From assembly GCA_951813085.1 (NCBI GenBank), contig OX638348.1, forward strand, positions 3,233,627-3,297,626: DNA of 64,000 bases, written 5' to 3'. This document shows, piece by piece, positions 28,910-39,400 of this stretch (the first letter of the stretch is position 1; each line of letters starts with the position of its first letter). This DNA comes from an uncultured Opitutaceae bacterium (GTDB lineage: Bacteria; Verrucomicrobiota; Verrucomicrobiia; Opitutales; Opitutaceae). The position numbers and the translations under genes were made by a program. The notes below the pieces were generated by a model. The model made no database searches, was not told where the DNA came from, and saw only the letters and a list, made by a program, of their open reading frames with translations.

Positions 28910-29518
28910 TCAGCTAGCTGAAAGATCGTATATTGCGTATCCGCAAAGCCAATTCGGAATGTGTGTCGTTTTCCGCTTCCAATCTCCACGCAAGAACACC
29001 TTCTGCTCGATTCGGATATTTTCCGACTCGCAATAGGACTCGAACTGCTTTACGGAAAGTGGATTCCCACGTCGGGATTCCGACCAAGGCGTTGGAAAGA
29101 CTTCATTCTCCAATCGTCGCCCATTCAGGAGCATGCTCAGTCGATTGCGCCAATAGGCGAAATTCACGAATCCAATCGTGAGGCAACGCGATACTCGCAA
29201 TGCTTCCATTATCACTTCTGATGGATTGTCCAATTCCTGGAGGGTACGCGAACATATCACGCGATCGAAATGGTTGTCGGGAAACGAGCCCATGAACTCC
29301 ATCATATCTCCCAGATAAGCAGACAGCCCGCGCTTAACGCAGTCATGTATTTTCTCGGAGCTCAAATCAACGCCCACTCCTTCAGTCTCCCGTGTCTGCT
29401 TCAAATACTCCAGAAGAACCCCGTGCCCACAGCCCAGGTCAAGCACGCGAGACTTGGGGTCCACCCAATCTCTCATGATTTGCATATCGACACTTCGCCT
29501 GTCCTTGCTCTTCGGCAT
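28910..29518 (-). CDS. metW: methionine biosynthesis protein MetW
   Basis: A 202-residue class I SAM-dependent methyltransferase-fold protein of the MetW family. Motif I is VLDLGCGHGVLLEYL; VGVDLSSEKI and VICSRTLQELDNP follow, the latter being MetW-specific wording, as is IGFVNFAYWRNRLSMLLNGR. MetW works with MetX in homoserine acylation in several bacteria and is usually in the same operon; here the two genes are convergent. ATG 29518 is the only fitting start. Confidence 0.93.
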   Translation of the reverse strand: MPKSKDRRSVDMQIMRDWVDPKSRVLDLGCGHGVLLEYLKQTRETEGVGVDLSSEKIHDCVKRGLSAYLGDMMEFMGSFPDNHFDRVICSRTLQELDNPSEVIMEALRVSRCLTIGFVNFAYWRNRLSMLLNGRRLENEVFPTPWSESRRGNPLSVKQFESYCESENIRIEQKVFLRGDWKRKTTHIPNWLCGYAIYDLSAS

Positions 29519-29568
29519 CGCTCTAGAAAGTCATTGGAAAATGAAAAATAACCTCAAGACCAAATTTG

Positions 29569-31129
29569 CTAGTCATTTTCCTTATCTCCACACGCCAATC
29601 GATAAACTGTATCCACAAATTCTCGACCTTCTAACGGCTTCGTCACATACGAATCGATACCCGCAACTACCCATTCATCTTCAAGCAAGCTTGCCGGCAT
29701 CGCAGTCAGCCCAATTATAGGAGTATTTCGATTAATGCCCGCTTTTCTGATCGCTAACGTCGCCTCCAATCTACTCATCTCAGGCATTTGGCAATCGAGA
29801 ATGATAACGGCGTATAGGGTCTGCTTCGCCTTTTTGACTGCATCAATGCCGTTTTCAACGATCTCCACGTTGTATCCCTGGAGATAGCAACCCGTCAACC
29901 ATCGCCTGACCTACGGCGCTGTCTTCCGCCAGCAAAATGGGGATTCCTTCTACCGTCCGCGAGCCATTTAGGGGCTCTTCTCCGTCGCTCGAATCCGAGC
30001 CCAACCAGAATTCAACTTCAAACCAGAATTCCGAACCCTTCCCTTGTTCGCTATTCACGCCTATCTCGCCACCCATCATAGTCACGAGCTCTTTAGAGAT
30101 CAGCAATCCCAAGCCACTTCCTTCCCGAGCGGTTTGAAGCTGAGAGAACGGCTTGAACAAACGGTCCATGATCGCCTTTGCAATCCCTTCTCCAGTATCA
30201 GTTACCGCGAAGCGCAAGTCCACGCTTCTATCGCTTGATTTCAATATCTCTATGCTCAGCTCGATCTCCTTGCCCGCAGCGGAGTACTTGATCGCGTTGC
30301 TCAGCAAATTCACCAAGACCTGGAACAGGCAATCTGGATCGCCCACCAGGTTGTCGATGCCTTCAGTGGATCTCTTGAGAACGAAATTCACGTTCGCCGT
30401 CTTGAACTGCAAACCGAATGCTTGCTCGATGCGCTCAAGCAAGTCCGAAAGCTTGAACGGGAACTCGTGCAGCACGAGCTTCCCTGACTCCCACATCGAA
30501 TAGTCCAGCGTATTGTCCAGAACGCTAAGCAGGCTCTGATTCACCACGTTGATGGAAGTTGCATACTCGCGTTGTTCCTCGCTGAGAGTCGATTCCAAAA
30601 GGGCATCCGAATAATTGAGCGACAGTCCGACTGGCGTACGCACCTCGTGACTCAAGGTATAGATGAATCGCTCCTGAGTGCGACGGGACTCCTCGAGCTC
30701 CCTGTTCTTCTGCTCCAGGATCAAGCAATGCCTATTGCGCTCGTACTCCTGAGCCGCTTCAAGCAACATGATCTTAAGCGAATCAGTGCTCCAGGGCTTG
30801 CAAATGAATTGGAATATGTGGCCCCCATTGATCGCATCTAACGCGACGTCGAGATCCATGTAGGCAGTTATCAGCAGCGAGACAATTTCAGGAGCGAATG
30901 AACGCGCCTTTTGGATCACCTCTACGCCAGTCATTTCCGGCATGCGCTGATCCGCAATGAGAATCCCGATATTGTTTCCTGCGTCACTCAGGATATCCAA
31001 GGCCTCCGCTCCGGAGTCCGCCGTCACTATTATGAAGTCAGAAGAGAACGTCTTCTTGAAGTAGCGCAACGACTTTGGCTCGTCGTCGACATAGAGAATT
31101 TTAAAGTCAGGTTTTCTAACCATTATCAA
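29569..31129 (-). pseudogene. REC-HisKA-HATPase-REC hybrid kinase (PhcR-like), one frameshift
   Basis: Begins at ATG 31123 (or codon 31129) with a receiver domain: ILYVDDEPKSLRYF, phospho-acceptor in LIADQRMPEMTG, ITAYMDLDVALDAINGG, CKPWS. The histidine kinase part has the phospho-His in FIYTLSHEVRTPVG and ATP-binding boxes NLLSNAIKYS, DTGEGI and GSGLGLLI. A second receiver starts PILLAEDSAVGQAMV, but near 29,895 one extra base shifts the frame; it continues as GCYLQGYNVEIVENG, VIILDCQMPEM, GLTAMPASLLEDE and VTKPLEG, ending at 29569. The leading receiver of the DQRMP/TAYMDL type is the same subtype as in PhcR/PhcQ. It is the last gene of the PKS-led minus-strand run. Confidence 0.82.
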
Positions 31130-31231
31130 GAGTGGAAGCGTCGATCCAATGCAATGGAGGTTCTCTTCTCACCAATAATTAAATGGGCAGGCTTTAAAAT
31201 CAACTATCGATTTCATCAGCGACAAAGCGCT

Positions 31232-31918
31232 TCACCAATTCTCAAAGCGTGTCAGGACCCGCTCAATCCAGTCGAATTCATGAATCGCCTCCACCACATT
31301 CGACTGCTCTTTCAGCAGCCCGATCTTAATTCCGATCCCAGAGCCATCTTTGGAGCTGATATCTAGCGTTCCTCCGTGATGGAAGCATGTCAGATAGGCC
31401 CCGAGCAGCCCTGACGGAATATTCATCAAGGAAACCTCTCCCCACGAGCCGTTCTCGACAGTTACGCCGATCGTCAGGGAATCCGATCCATCCACTAAAT
31501 CGACCGCAACAGAGCTCGCGTCAGCTGATTCCGCCGCCCATTCAAGCAAGTAACGCAACGTTGATTCCATCATCGGCACATTCGCTTCGATGACGAACTC
31601 TGCAGAAGCCGCCCCTTCCGAAAGTTGGACCGAATTCTGGGACGATGCGATCTCTGCAAGCAAATCACTGATCGATAGATTCTCCAATGATTGGTTCTCC
31701 GTTCGGCTCCATTCCGCGGATGCTCCCTCGCAGGCTAAATGCAGCGATTTCAGATTCTCCGGTACTTGCGCCCAAGTGGCAAAACCCTGAGCAGTGGCCG
31801 ACTCTTGTATCGAAGGTAGCTGCTCAATGAGCGAGCGGATGGCGCCGCCAGGATTCCGGATTGCAGAAATTCCCATCGACATCGCCACTCGCTCGCGCAC
31901 ACGGGTTACGCCCTCCAT
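31232..31918 (-). CDS. degenerate histidine-kinase-like partner of the upstream response regulator
   Basis: A 228-residue soluble protein in the same frame as the response regulator before it, separated from it only by a TAG codon and six bases. The C-terminal half has a remnant ATPase-like arrangement (SLMNIPSGLLGAYLTCFHHGGT, then DISSKDGSGIGIKIGLL) but no N, G1 or G2 box that would bind ATP, and there is no clear phospho-His. It may be the C-terminal part of one REC-plus-kinase-like protein (PhcQ-like layout) cut by an amber mutation, or a separately translated gene starting at ATG 31918. No ribosome-binding site is evident for the second reading, which favours the first. Confidence 0.5.
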   Translation of the reverse strand: MEGVTRVRERVAMSMGISAIRNPGGAIRSLIEQLPSIQESATAQGFATWAQVPENLKSLHLACEGASAEWSRTENQSLENLSISDLLAEIASSQNSVQLSEGAASAEFVIEANVPMMESTLRYLLEWAAESADASSVAVDLVDGSDSLTIGVTVENGSWGEVSLMNIPSGLLGAYLTCFHHGGTLDISSKDGSGIGIKIGLLKEQSNVVEAIHEFDWIERVLTRFENW

Positions 31919-31924
31919 GCGCTG

Positions 31925-32359
31925 CTAGGCGCTTAGCTTCTCTCGCATCAATTCATCCCGCTCCCGGCGCAGCAAAAAGAACTGCATCGACTGCCGAAGC
32001 TCGAGGAGCAAGGCGTTCAAGTCCCAAGGCTTGGTGATATAGCGAAGGATCTCCCCACTATTAACCGCTTCGATTGCATCCTCTAAATCAGTATAGGCCG
32101 TTGTCAGAATTCGCGTAATGTTCGGGTATTCTCTACGAGCATACTTCAAGAGTTCTACGCCACGGGCTTCTGGCATTCTCTGGTCTGTAACTAGAATTGC
32201 GATACGGTCAGCATATTCTTCAAGTATAGCCATCCCTTCCTTGGCGCTCGAGGCGGTATAGATCGTGAATTCCTTGCTGAATGCTCGACTAAAATACTTA
32301 ACCGTCTGCTCCTCATCGTCTACGAAGAGTATTCCAAACTCGCTGATCTCATTTTTCAT
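31925..32359 (-). CDS. response regulator, receiver domain (PhcQ/PhcR-like)
   Basis: A 144-residue receiver protein: ILFVDDEEQTVKYFSRAF gives the acidic pair, LVTDQRMPEARG the phospho-acceptor Asp, ILTTAYTDLEDAIEAVNSGEI the Thr/Ala switch, and ITKPWDLNAL the Lys. The TAYTDLEDAIEAVN...KPWD wording is typical of receivers linked to Phc-type kinases. It ends in a helical stretch (LLRRERDELMREKLSA) followed by TAG, after which the same frame stays open into the next entry. It starts 33 bases after the restored end of the hybrid sensor kinase. Confidence 0.8.
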   Translation of the reverse strand: MKNEISEFGILFVDDEEQTVKYFSRAFSKEFTIYTASSAKEGMAILEEYADRIAILVTDQRMPEARGVELLKYARREYPNITRILTTAYTDLEDAIEAVNSGEILRYITKPWDLNALLLELRQSMQFFLLRRERDELMREKLSA

Positions 32360-32392
32360 ATAGTTATCCTCTAATTTTTATTAATTCAGTCC

Positions 32393-35000
32393 TCAATTCG
32401 ACTTATGGGACGGGTCCAGAGCCGCTTCATGATTCAAGGGAATATCGAAACTAAATTTGGATCCCTCTCTAGGGCGGCTTTCTCCAAGCAGCTCTCCCCC
32501 ATGATTCTTAACAATCGTATGGCAAATACTGAGACCAAGCCCTATTCCATTGCCCACGTCCTCTGTCGTAAAAATGGTTCGAAAACGCGTGACAGCGTAC
32601 TTTCATCCATACCGATTCCATTGTCAGAAACCGAAACGCGCACACGGTCCTCCTGGCGCTCGCTGCGAATCGCAATTTCCCCCGGCCTAGCGCCTTTCAA
32701 CGCTCTTATCGCGCTGCACGCATTCGTAATTAAATTCACCAACACCTGAACAACATGGCCTTGCGAGCCGACGACCTGGTCGCCGGGCTCGAGCTCAACC
32801 GGCGTTGCTATATCCGAGCGCTCATTCGCTGTGAAACGAAGAGCGCTCTCAACCGCTGCTGACAACGAAAAGGGGCGTGTCTTCTCTGTTTCCAACGGGT
32901 GAGCGAACGTATGGAGGTCTGTAACTATATTCCGTATACGGCTGACGCCTTCGTCAATATCTTCAAAATACTCCGTCAATGCCTCGCTGTTCTTTACATC
33001 CGATTCCATGCGAGCGAGCTGGATCGCTGAAATCACGTAGTTTAGTGGATTGTTCACCTCATGAAGCAAGCCCGCGGCCAGGCCACCAAGCGCATTCAGT
33101 TTCTCACTACGTACGAGATTTGCTTGGGTTTCCTTTAACTCGCCGAGCGTATCTACGAGTTCACGGTTTCGATCAATCAATTGCGATTCCAAACGCGCAG
33201 TTTCTAGCAAATTTCGTAGTCGAGTCTCCACCTCCGACCGACTAAAGGGCTTGGTGAGGAAATCGTCCGCGCCGTTTTGGAGAGCGGTCAGCTTAGCCTC
33301 TTCGTCCACGCGAGCCGTTAGCAAGATTATCTTGATATTGCGCGTTTTGGGATCTCGCTTCAACCGTTTACACACCTCCAAGCCATCCAGCTCGGGAATC
33401 ATCAGGTCCAAGAGCAAGAGATTGGGCAACAGTTCGCCCGCAAGCTCTAGCGCCTGTTTCCCATCGCGCACTTGGGACATGCGATACTCCTTCTCCAAGA
33501 ACCCAACAAGATACTGCCGCATGTCAGGCTCGTCATCGACGATCATCAGCGTAGGAAGATCACCCTTCGGCAACTGCGATTCAACACGCTCGAACGGCGA
33601 ACTGATCGGCAGGGTCGCTCTCTGTTCGGCAGATTGATGAATGGCTGAGAGCGCGTCCAGATTCGACGGGACATCCACCGATTCAGGCACTCGGGGAGCG
33701 ATAGCGACATCGTAGTACCGACATCCAGCTTGCTCTCCACGTGAATGCCACCACCCATTTTCTCCGCGAGGTCCTTAACAAGAGCCAGTCCTAACCCGCT
33801 TCCCTGGTACCTGCGCGTGCTCGAGCTGTCCGCCTGACGAAAACGATCGAAGATGTACGGCAAATCTTCATCCGAAATGCCGATCCCCGTATCTTCGACG
33901 TCGACGAGCGCAAAGCCGTTCTCGACACGAATCCTCGTTGAGATCGTCCCTCCTTCGGGCGTAAACTTTATCGCATTGCTAAGTAGATTCAGGACAACGC
34001 GCTCTAACGCGTATATGTCTACTTGAGCGCCGACAGGTTGATCTGAAGTCGATTGCTTGATTACGATGCCCTTCGTATCAGCCATGTGCATCATCGAATT
34101 GACAACGCCCGATACGAATTGATTGAGCTCCACCGGTTGCAGATTCAGGCTCGTTTTGCCTTCCTCGAGCTTTATGACTTCCAGCAAGTCATTGACGAGC
34201 TTGAGCAGTCGAAAGGCATTGTCGCGGGCCACCCGCATCAATCCCGCCACGTTGCTCGAGAGCGCTTCCGGCGTCTTCAAGACGTCTTGAATTGGAGACA
34301 AGATTAACGTTAAAGGCGGGCGCAGTTCGTGGCTAACGTTCGCGAAGAACTGAGACTTCATGCGATCAAGATCCTGGAGCTTCCGGTTCTGAACATTCAG
34401 CTCTAGATTCAAGTTGTACTCGCGAACACGGGATCTGGTATTAAAGAAACTTGACGTTGCGCCTATAAATCCCGTCAGCGAGATGAAAAAGCAATTATTA
34501 AACAAGAGGCTCCAAGCGATTGTTTCATCGTGGGTAATGCCTCTTGCTACACAAGCGGTAACATAGGCTCCGATCATCGTGCAAAATAGAAATATTACCT
34601 CTTTGTAGGTCCAGGGAAGCAATGCTCCCGCTCCCAAGAATACGAGGTTAAGCGCACCATAGTAGGGTGAACTCGCACCCTCAGTCAGATAGACCATCAT
34701 GCAAATCGACAAATTGACCACGATGGCCCAGGACGTATTCAATTTGTCTATATGCTGTTTTCCAAAATGCGAATCGTGCGTCCTGTATATCAGGAATATC
34801 AAGACTACCGCCCCCATACGTGTCGCAAATAACGGCCCCAATAGCGCAGGATATAGAATATAGTCCAGCGATACTCCAGAACCGATACCGAAAAGCTCAA
34901 GTAAACATGCGATTCGACCACGACGAATTCTTAGTTCGGTACTTTCGAACTCGAAGGCTGATGCCTGTTCTTTGCTAATCAATTCCGATGAGTCCATCAA
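32393..35000 (-). pseudogene. six-helix hybrid sensor kinase (PhcS-like) with REC and second kinase unit, two frameshifts
   Basis: The N-terminal 190 residues hold six membrane helices (SLDYILYPALLGPLF, GAVVLIFLIY, WAIVVNLSICMMVYL and so on), as in PhcS/LqsS-type sensors. The phospho-His is in FFANVSHELRPPLT; ATP boxes are NLLSNAIKFTPEGG, DTGIGI and GSGLGLALV. At about 33,695 loss of one C from a C run shifts the frame; a receiver follows (LMIVDDEPDMRQYL, LLLDLMIPELDG, LLTARV, KPFSRSE) and then a second kinase with GLLHEVNNPLNYV, NLITNACSAI and DNGIGM. At about 32,565 loss of one T from a T run shifts it again; the end reads TTEDVGNGIGLGLSICHTIVK and stops at 32393. The start overlaps the methyltransferase stop by four bases. 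Confidence 0.82.
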
Positions 35001-36424
35001 TCTTCCAAACGAATATCCAAAAACACATTCACTCCTGTGTCGTCACATTCGATTTCGTATTCAGAATTCTTCGGAGCCAGTTTTTTCATGTCCTCTTCAT
35101 TTCGATACACAAGATACCAATCTAGCAAATGCTCCATGTGGAACCTATTTGGATTATTCGTATGTACATTGGTGACACAAACCAATCCACCAGGATTCAA
35201 TGACTCGTGAAATATAGATACGAGGCGCTTGCAAATCGCATCAGAAAAATAATCGAAGAGCCCTGCGCAGTAGACCATGTCAAATTTACCGATCTGCATA
35301 TTCTGGTTCTCGTGAATTTCTTTCAAGAGCGTGTCGATCGACTTATGCACGAAATTCAATATCGGTTTATTGCCGCTCGCAGCTACGGAGGCATTGATTT
35401 TCTCTTTGGTGTAGTCAAGCGGCTCCGAACTAAAATCCATTAGCTGCAAGGACGTCTGATTCGACAACGGTCTGTCTTTTATATATCGCTGGACTTCCAC
35501 CGCAGGGCCACATCCGATGTTTAAGACCGTAAACATTCGTTCCTCCTCTTCCACTACCCGCTCAGCTTCAGCGTTCAAGCGCTCCTCGAGCATTAGAACT
35601 CGATTTCTATGAGCTTTCGGAGCCGCAGCCTTTATATGAAATTCGTCTACTATGTTGGCATAGATTCCCCGCACTCTCGAATCTGACTCGCGCAGCATCA
35701 TATTCACCATTTCATAGTCGCCCGCATAGCCGAGCGGCTTCGTGTAGGACCTATGCACGAACGGCGAGCAGAGAACCAATGGGTGGAGCTCTCTCTGTAT
35801 GTAGGCCTTGTGTACCATCAGATCTTCCTCTGGCACCTCGGATGCTGCCGCTTCAAATTGCATGAAAAGTTCGCCGAATTTCGGCTCGATCGGTTCACGT
35901 ACATCATTAACGAACTCCTCCCGCAACGACTCGTTCGCGACACGCGGTCCCGGACTAAACGCGCCCGCTTCTGCTTCGTCAAGCCAACGACTGAGCTCGC
36001 TAAGAAAGTTCCGCAGAGTTCCAACCGCAACTTGGTATTTCGTTTGTATACTATGACTGGAAGACCAGTCGTCGATGAAGCGTTTCGTTTCCGATCTAAG
36101 CTCTCCACCGGGAAGCAGCTCATTGAGATCCGACCAAGCATCAACGAGAGTAGTCGAGACGATAACCATCAACCCGGTGCTAAGCATGTGGCTGACCACC
36201 GCTTTGCCTTGATACACTGTCCGGGAGCCTCTCAATATTTCAAGCCGAGGGATAACTTCCGACAACTGGACTATCGAGTAGGGATTGTATACCTCGAATA
36301 CGGCAGTCGTCCGGGTAATGTGGATTAAAGTCCCGCGGCCTGCGCTCCCTTGGCTGTTACTGAAGGAAACTAGACTATCGATTCCAGATATCCTGGGCTC
36401 GCCAGTAGTGTTCGTAATATTCAT
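34997..36424 (-). CDS. PhcB-like SAM methyltransferase (3-hydroxy fatty acid methyl ester synthase family)
   Basis: A 475-residue intact protein. Residues 1-120 look like a small PilZ-like beta domain (GTLIHITRTTAVFEVYNP). A helical middle contains the family wording HPLVLCSPFVHRSYTKPLGYAGDYEMVNMML. The SAM-binding fold follows: motif I VLNIGCGPAVEVQRY near residue 300, then LQLMDFSSEPLDYTKEK and FDMVYCAGLFDYFSD. Proteins with this layout are named for PhcB, which makes 3-hydroxypalmitate methyl ester, the Ralstonia quorum signal. Its context supports the name: it starts 14 bases after the PKS stop and overlaps the six-helix sensor kinase by four bases. The methyltransferase fold is certain; the acyl substrate is inference. 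Confidence 0.75.
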   Translation of the reverse strand: MNITNTTGEPRISGIDSLVSFSNSQGSAGRGTLIHITRTTAVFEVYNPYSIVQLSEVIPRLEILRGSRTVYQGKAVVSHMLSTGLMVIVSTTLVDAWSDLNELLPGGELRSETKRFIDDWSSSHSIQTKYQVAVGTLRNFLSELSRWLDEAEAGAFSPGPRVANESLREEFVNDVREPIEPKFGELFMQFEAAASEVPEEDLMVHKAYIQRELHPLVLCSPFVHRSYTKPLGYAGDYEMVNMMLRESDSRVRGIYANIVDEFHIKAAAPKAHRNRVLMLEERLNAEAERVVEEEERMFTVLNIGCGPAVEVQRYIKDRPLSNQTSLQLMDFSSEPLDYTKEKINASVAASGNKPILNFVHKSIDTLLKEIHENQNMQIGKFDMVYCAGLFDYFSDAICKRLVSIFHESLNPGGLVCVTNVHTNNPNRFHMEHLLDWYLVYRNEEDMKKLAPKNSEYEIECDDTGVNVFLDIRLED

Positions 36425-36438
36425 AAAATTCGATTGAT

Positions 36439-39400
36439 TTATGCTGCTCGGCCTAGTGTTTCCATGAGCTTAGAGGTTACCAAATGCCCCAGTTCCACGA
36501 TATTTGCGACCTTTAGTAAATCCATGGTGGTAACCCGTACTCCAAACTCGCTTTGAATAGCGATCGCCAATTCGATGAGCATCAAAGAATCGATCCCTAG
36601 GTTGTCTAAGCTTTGACGTCGATCTATACGCTTTTCGCTCAGCTTGAGAATCTTCGACAGGCCGATGCAAAGCAGCGCTTGAATCCGTTCGTCTCTCTCA
36701 TCCTCTGGTAGCGATGCGATGGCCTCTGCCATCGCGAGCGCAACCACATCGATCTCCTCCGATTCATGGTTTACGTGCGTGGCAACCAAATTTGAGAACA
36801 AGGCAGATTGGGCGATATCCGCATTCGCTACGCTCCATTCATCCCAATCAATCTCAAACGCGCCGACCTGTGATTTCCCAGAGCGCATCGCAACTTCCAG
36901 CGCTGCCAATGCTGACGCGTTCGTCATGCCCTTCAATCCCTCTCTACTCAAATGATCACTAAGAGCGCCGTCTCTCGCTACGGCTCCTGATTCTCCAAGC
37001 ACACCCCAATTTACAGTGATTCCATTCACGTCTACGGACCGCAAGTAATCGGAGAATCGATCCAGGAAGGCATTCGCGGCAATATAATTTGCTTGGCCCT
37101 TGTTTCCAACGAAAGTGGAAATCGATGAAAAGCTTACGAAGTAATCCAGCGCTTCTGTATCAGAATATTGATACAGATTCAACGCACCAAGAATCTTAGG
37201 TTTCATTACCTTCGAAAAGCGTTCTCGATCCATGTCCATCAAAAAACCATCGTCCAGTACCATCGCTCCATGAAAAATCCCTTTGAGCGGCAGGGGACCC
37301 TCATTGATTTGCTGCATTAAGCCTTTCACTTCACTGTCATTTGCAATGTCGATCGCAACTGCTTCGACCGAGACCTCGCTTCCTTCGATCTGCTCCAACT
37401 CACGCTTGAGATCCTCAGAAGCGGCTCCGCTACGACTCGCAAGAAATATCTTGCCTACGCCCTGTCCAATCAGCCATTTCGCTACTTCCAATCCAAAGCC
37501 TCTCGTTCCCCCAGTGACAAGATAGGCCCCCGAACTGGAGACCATTCTATACTCTCACTCGCAGCAGAGATCATGACGTTCTCTCCCTCGAACCGCACCT
37601 GAGAGCTTCCCAGTTTCCGCTCTTTTGAATGCTCCTCCAACGCAGTCTGGAATCTACTTATTGGATACGTCGGTCGCGGCATTTGCTTCGCAATTCCTGT
37701 AGCTAAATCAATGCCCAGACGCTCTAACGCGTTTTCGACCCAATGGATATCATTTGATTGCAGTTTCTCGAAATCGATCGATGCAAACATGATGTTCGAT
37801 CCAAGCATTGAAAGCGGGATGTATTGCTCACTTCTATTCTCGGAACTTCGTACATCCACGAATCGCCCATCGCTCTCGAGCAGGTTCAAGCTTTGCGACA
37901 ATCGCTCGCCTGATAGAGAATTCACGTCCACTTTTCCACTCTTCGCGACACGGCTTACCCCTTGAACGAACTCCAGGGACTCAGAATCGACCACTCCACC
38001 AATTCCGATCAATTCAATCGCTTCCCTCTGGTCAGCATGCGGCGCGGTCGCAAAAACCGTTGCGCCCAATTCCTTTGCGAGAAAGATCGCGGCCAATCCA
38101 AAACTATCAGTCGCACCATGAATCAAAATTGATTCCGACTTGCGTAGCTTCGCAACCTTTTCGAGCGCGTAATAGGCATGAGCGATATATACCAAGTCAA
38201 TTGCGCTCTCTAGCTCTATCGGATTCGAGAACTTCGCGACACGACTAGCCGTGACATTGGTTGAGGTACCAAACGCTTTGTCTGATCTCGAGACGATGGT
38301 TATCACCTATATTCAATCCTATTACGTCGCTTCCAAGCCTGTTCACGAATCCCGATACAAACGCGCTCTAAACCTGAAAGGCACGCATAGTGAACGGCTA
38401 CTTCGACCTGATCGCTTGACGGTGCGCACTTCTCCAAAGGAATCAGTGCCGTATTCATTTCAGGACTACCGTCATCAATCATTGCCAATTCGTATGGCTC
38501 ATTATCCTCGACCATCCGATCAACTCGTTGAGTGTCTTCTGGATCCGATCGCAATCTAACAAGCGTCCGTTCGAAGTTCCCGTCGCTTCGGAGCGCAAGT
38601 TCATCCCCTTGAAAGTGCACCAATTCTACTGTTTTCAACTCCAAAAAGTTCGAATCAATATTTTCTGGTAGATCGATTAATGAACAGGTGAGATTCCCAA
38701 ATTCGTTTCCAGCTAATCGGGCGAGCCCTGACAATGGCGCGTGATCCAACATCACTGTACCCTCTTCATTTCCAACCCCGTAAACTCCCCTCGTCACTAC
38801 TGTCAAGGAGGCAGCATCAAGGGCTCCGCTAAGTTGAGTCGCGAAACAGGAAAACGAAGCGCAATCTTCAATCATCAAATCAAGATCCGTCGCATTCAAA
38901 GAACCGAAAAAGAATGCTCTTTTTACTTCCGCTATCGAGATTTCAGCGAATAGCTTTTCATAGTGATCTGAGCACTCGAGATCCATATGAATTGTCCCGT
39001 CCCCACCTACTCTGAACTCGGGACTAGCAACGACGCATTGAGCCTGCAGCTCATGTGATTCAAACACGCTCCGAAAGGCATTAAGGGTCGAATCGTCTCG
39101 TGACACGAAGAGGTAACGAGACGAATTCGCCAGCCCCAATCCATCCTCAATAGCCTCTTGAGGTATCCATTTAGGTTCGTAAAGGCAATCGATGCTATTA
39201 TCGGGTTCGCCAAGTCTACGATTATCCAGTTTCTGACTACGAAGTCCTATCAATTCTCCAATGGGTTGATTGCCTTCGTCCACGAAAAACAAATTCGCCT
39301 CCACTATTTCACTGGTTCGATTCGTGACTACCCCATAGCACCAGAACGATTCCGGTATGGATCTTCTCAAAATCACTTTCTTGATCGAAACCGGAACAAA

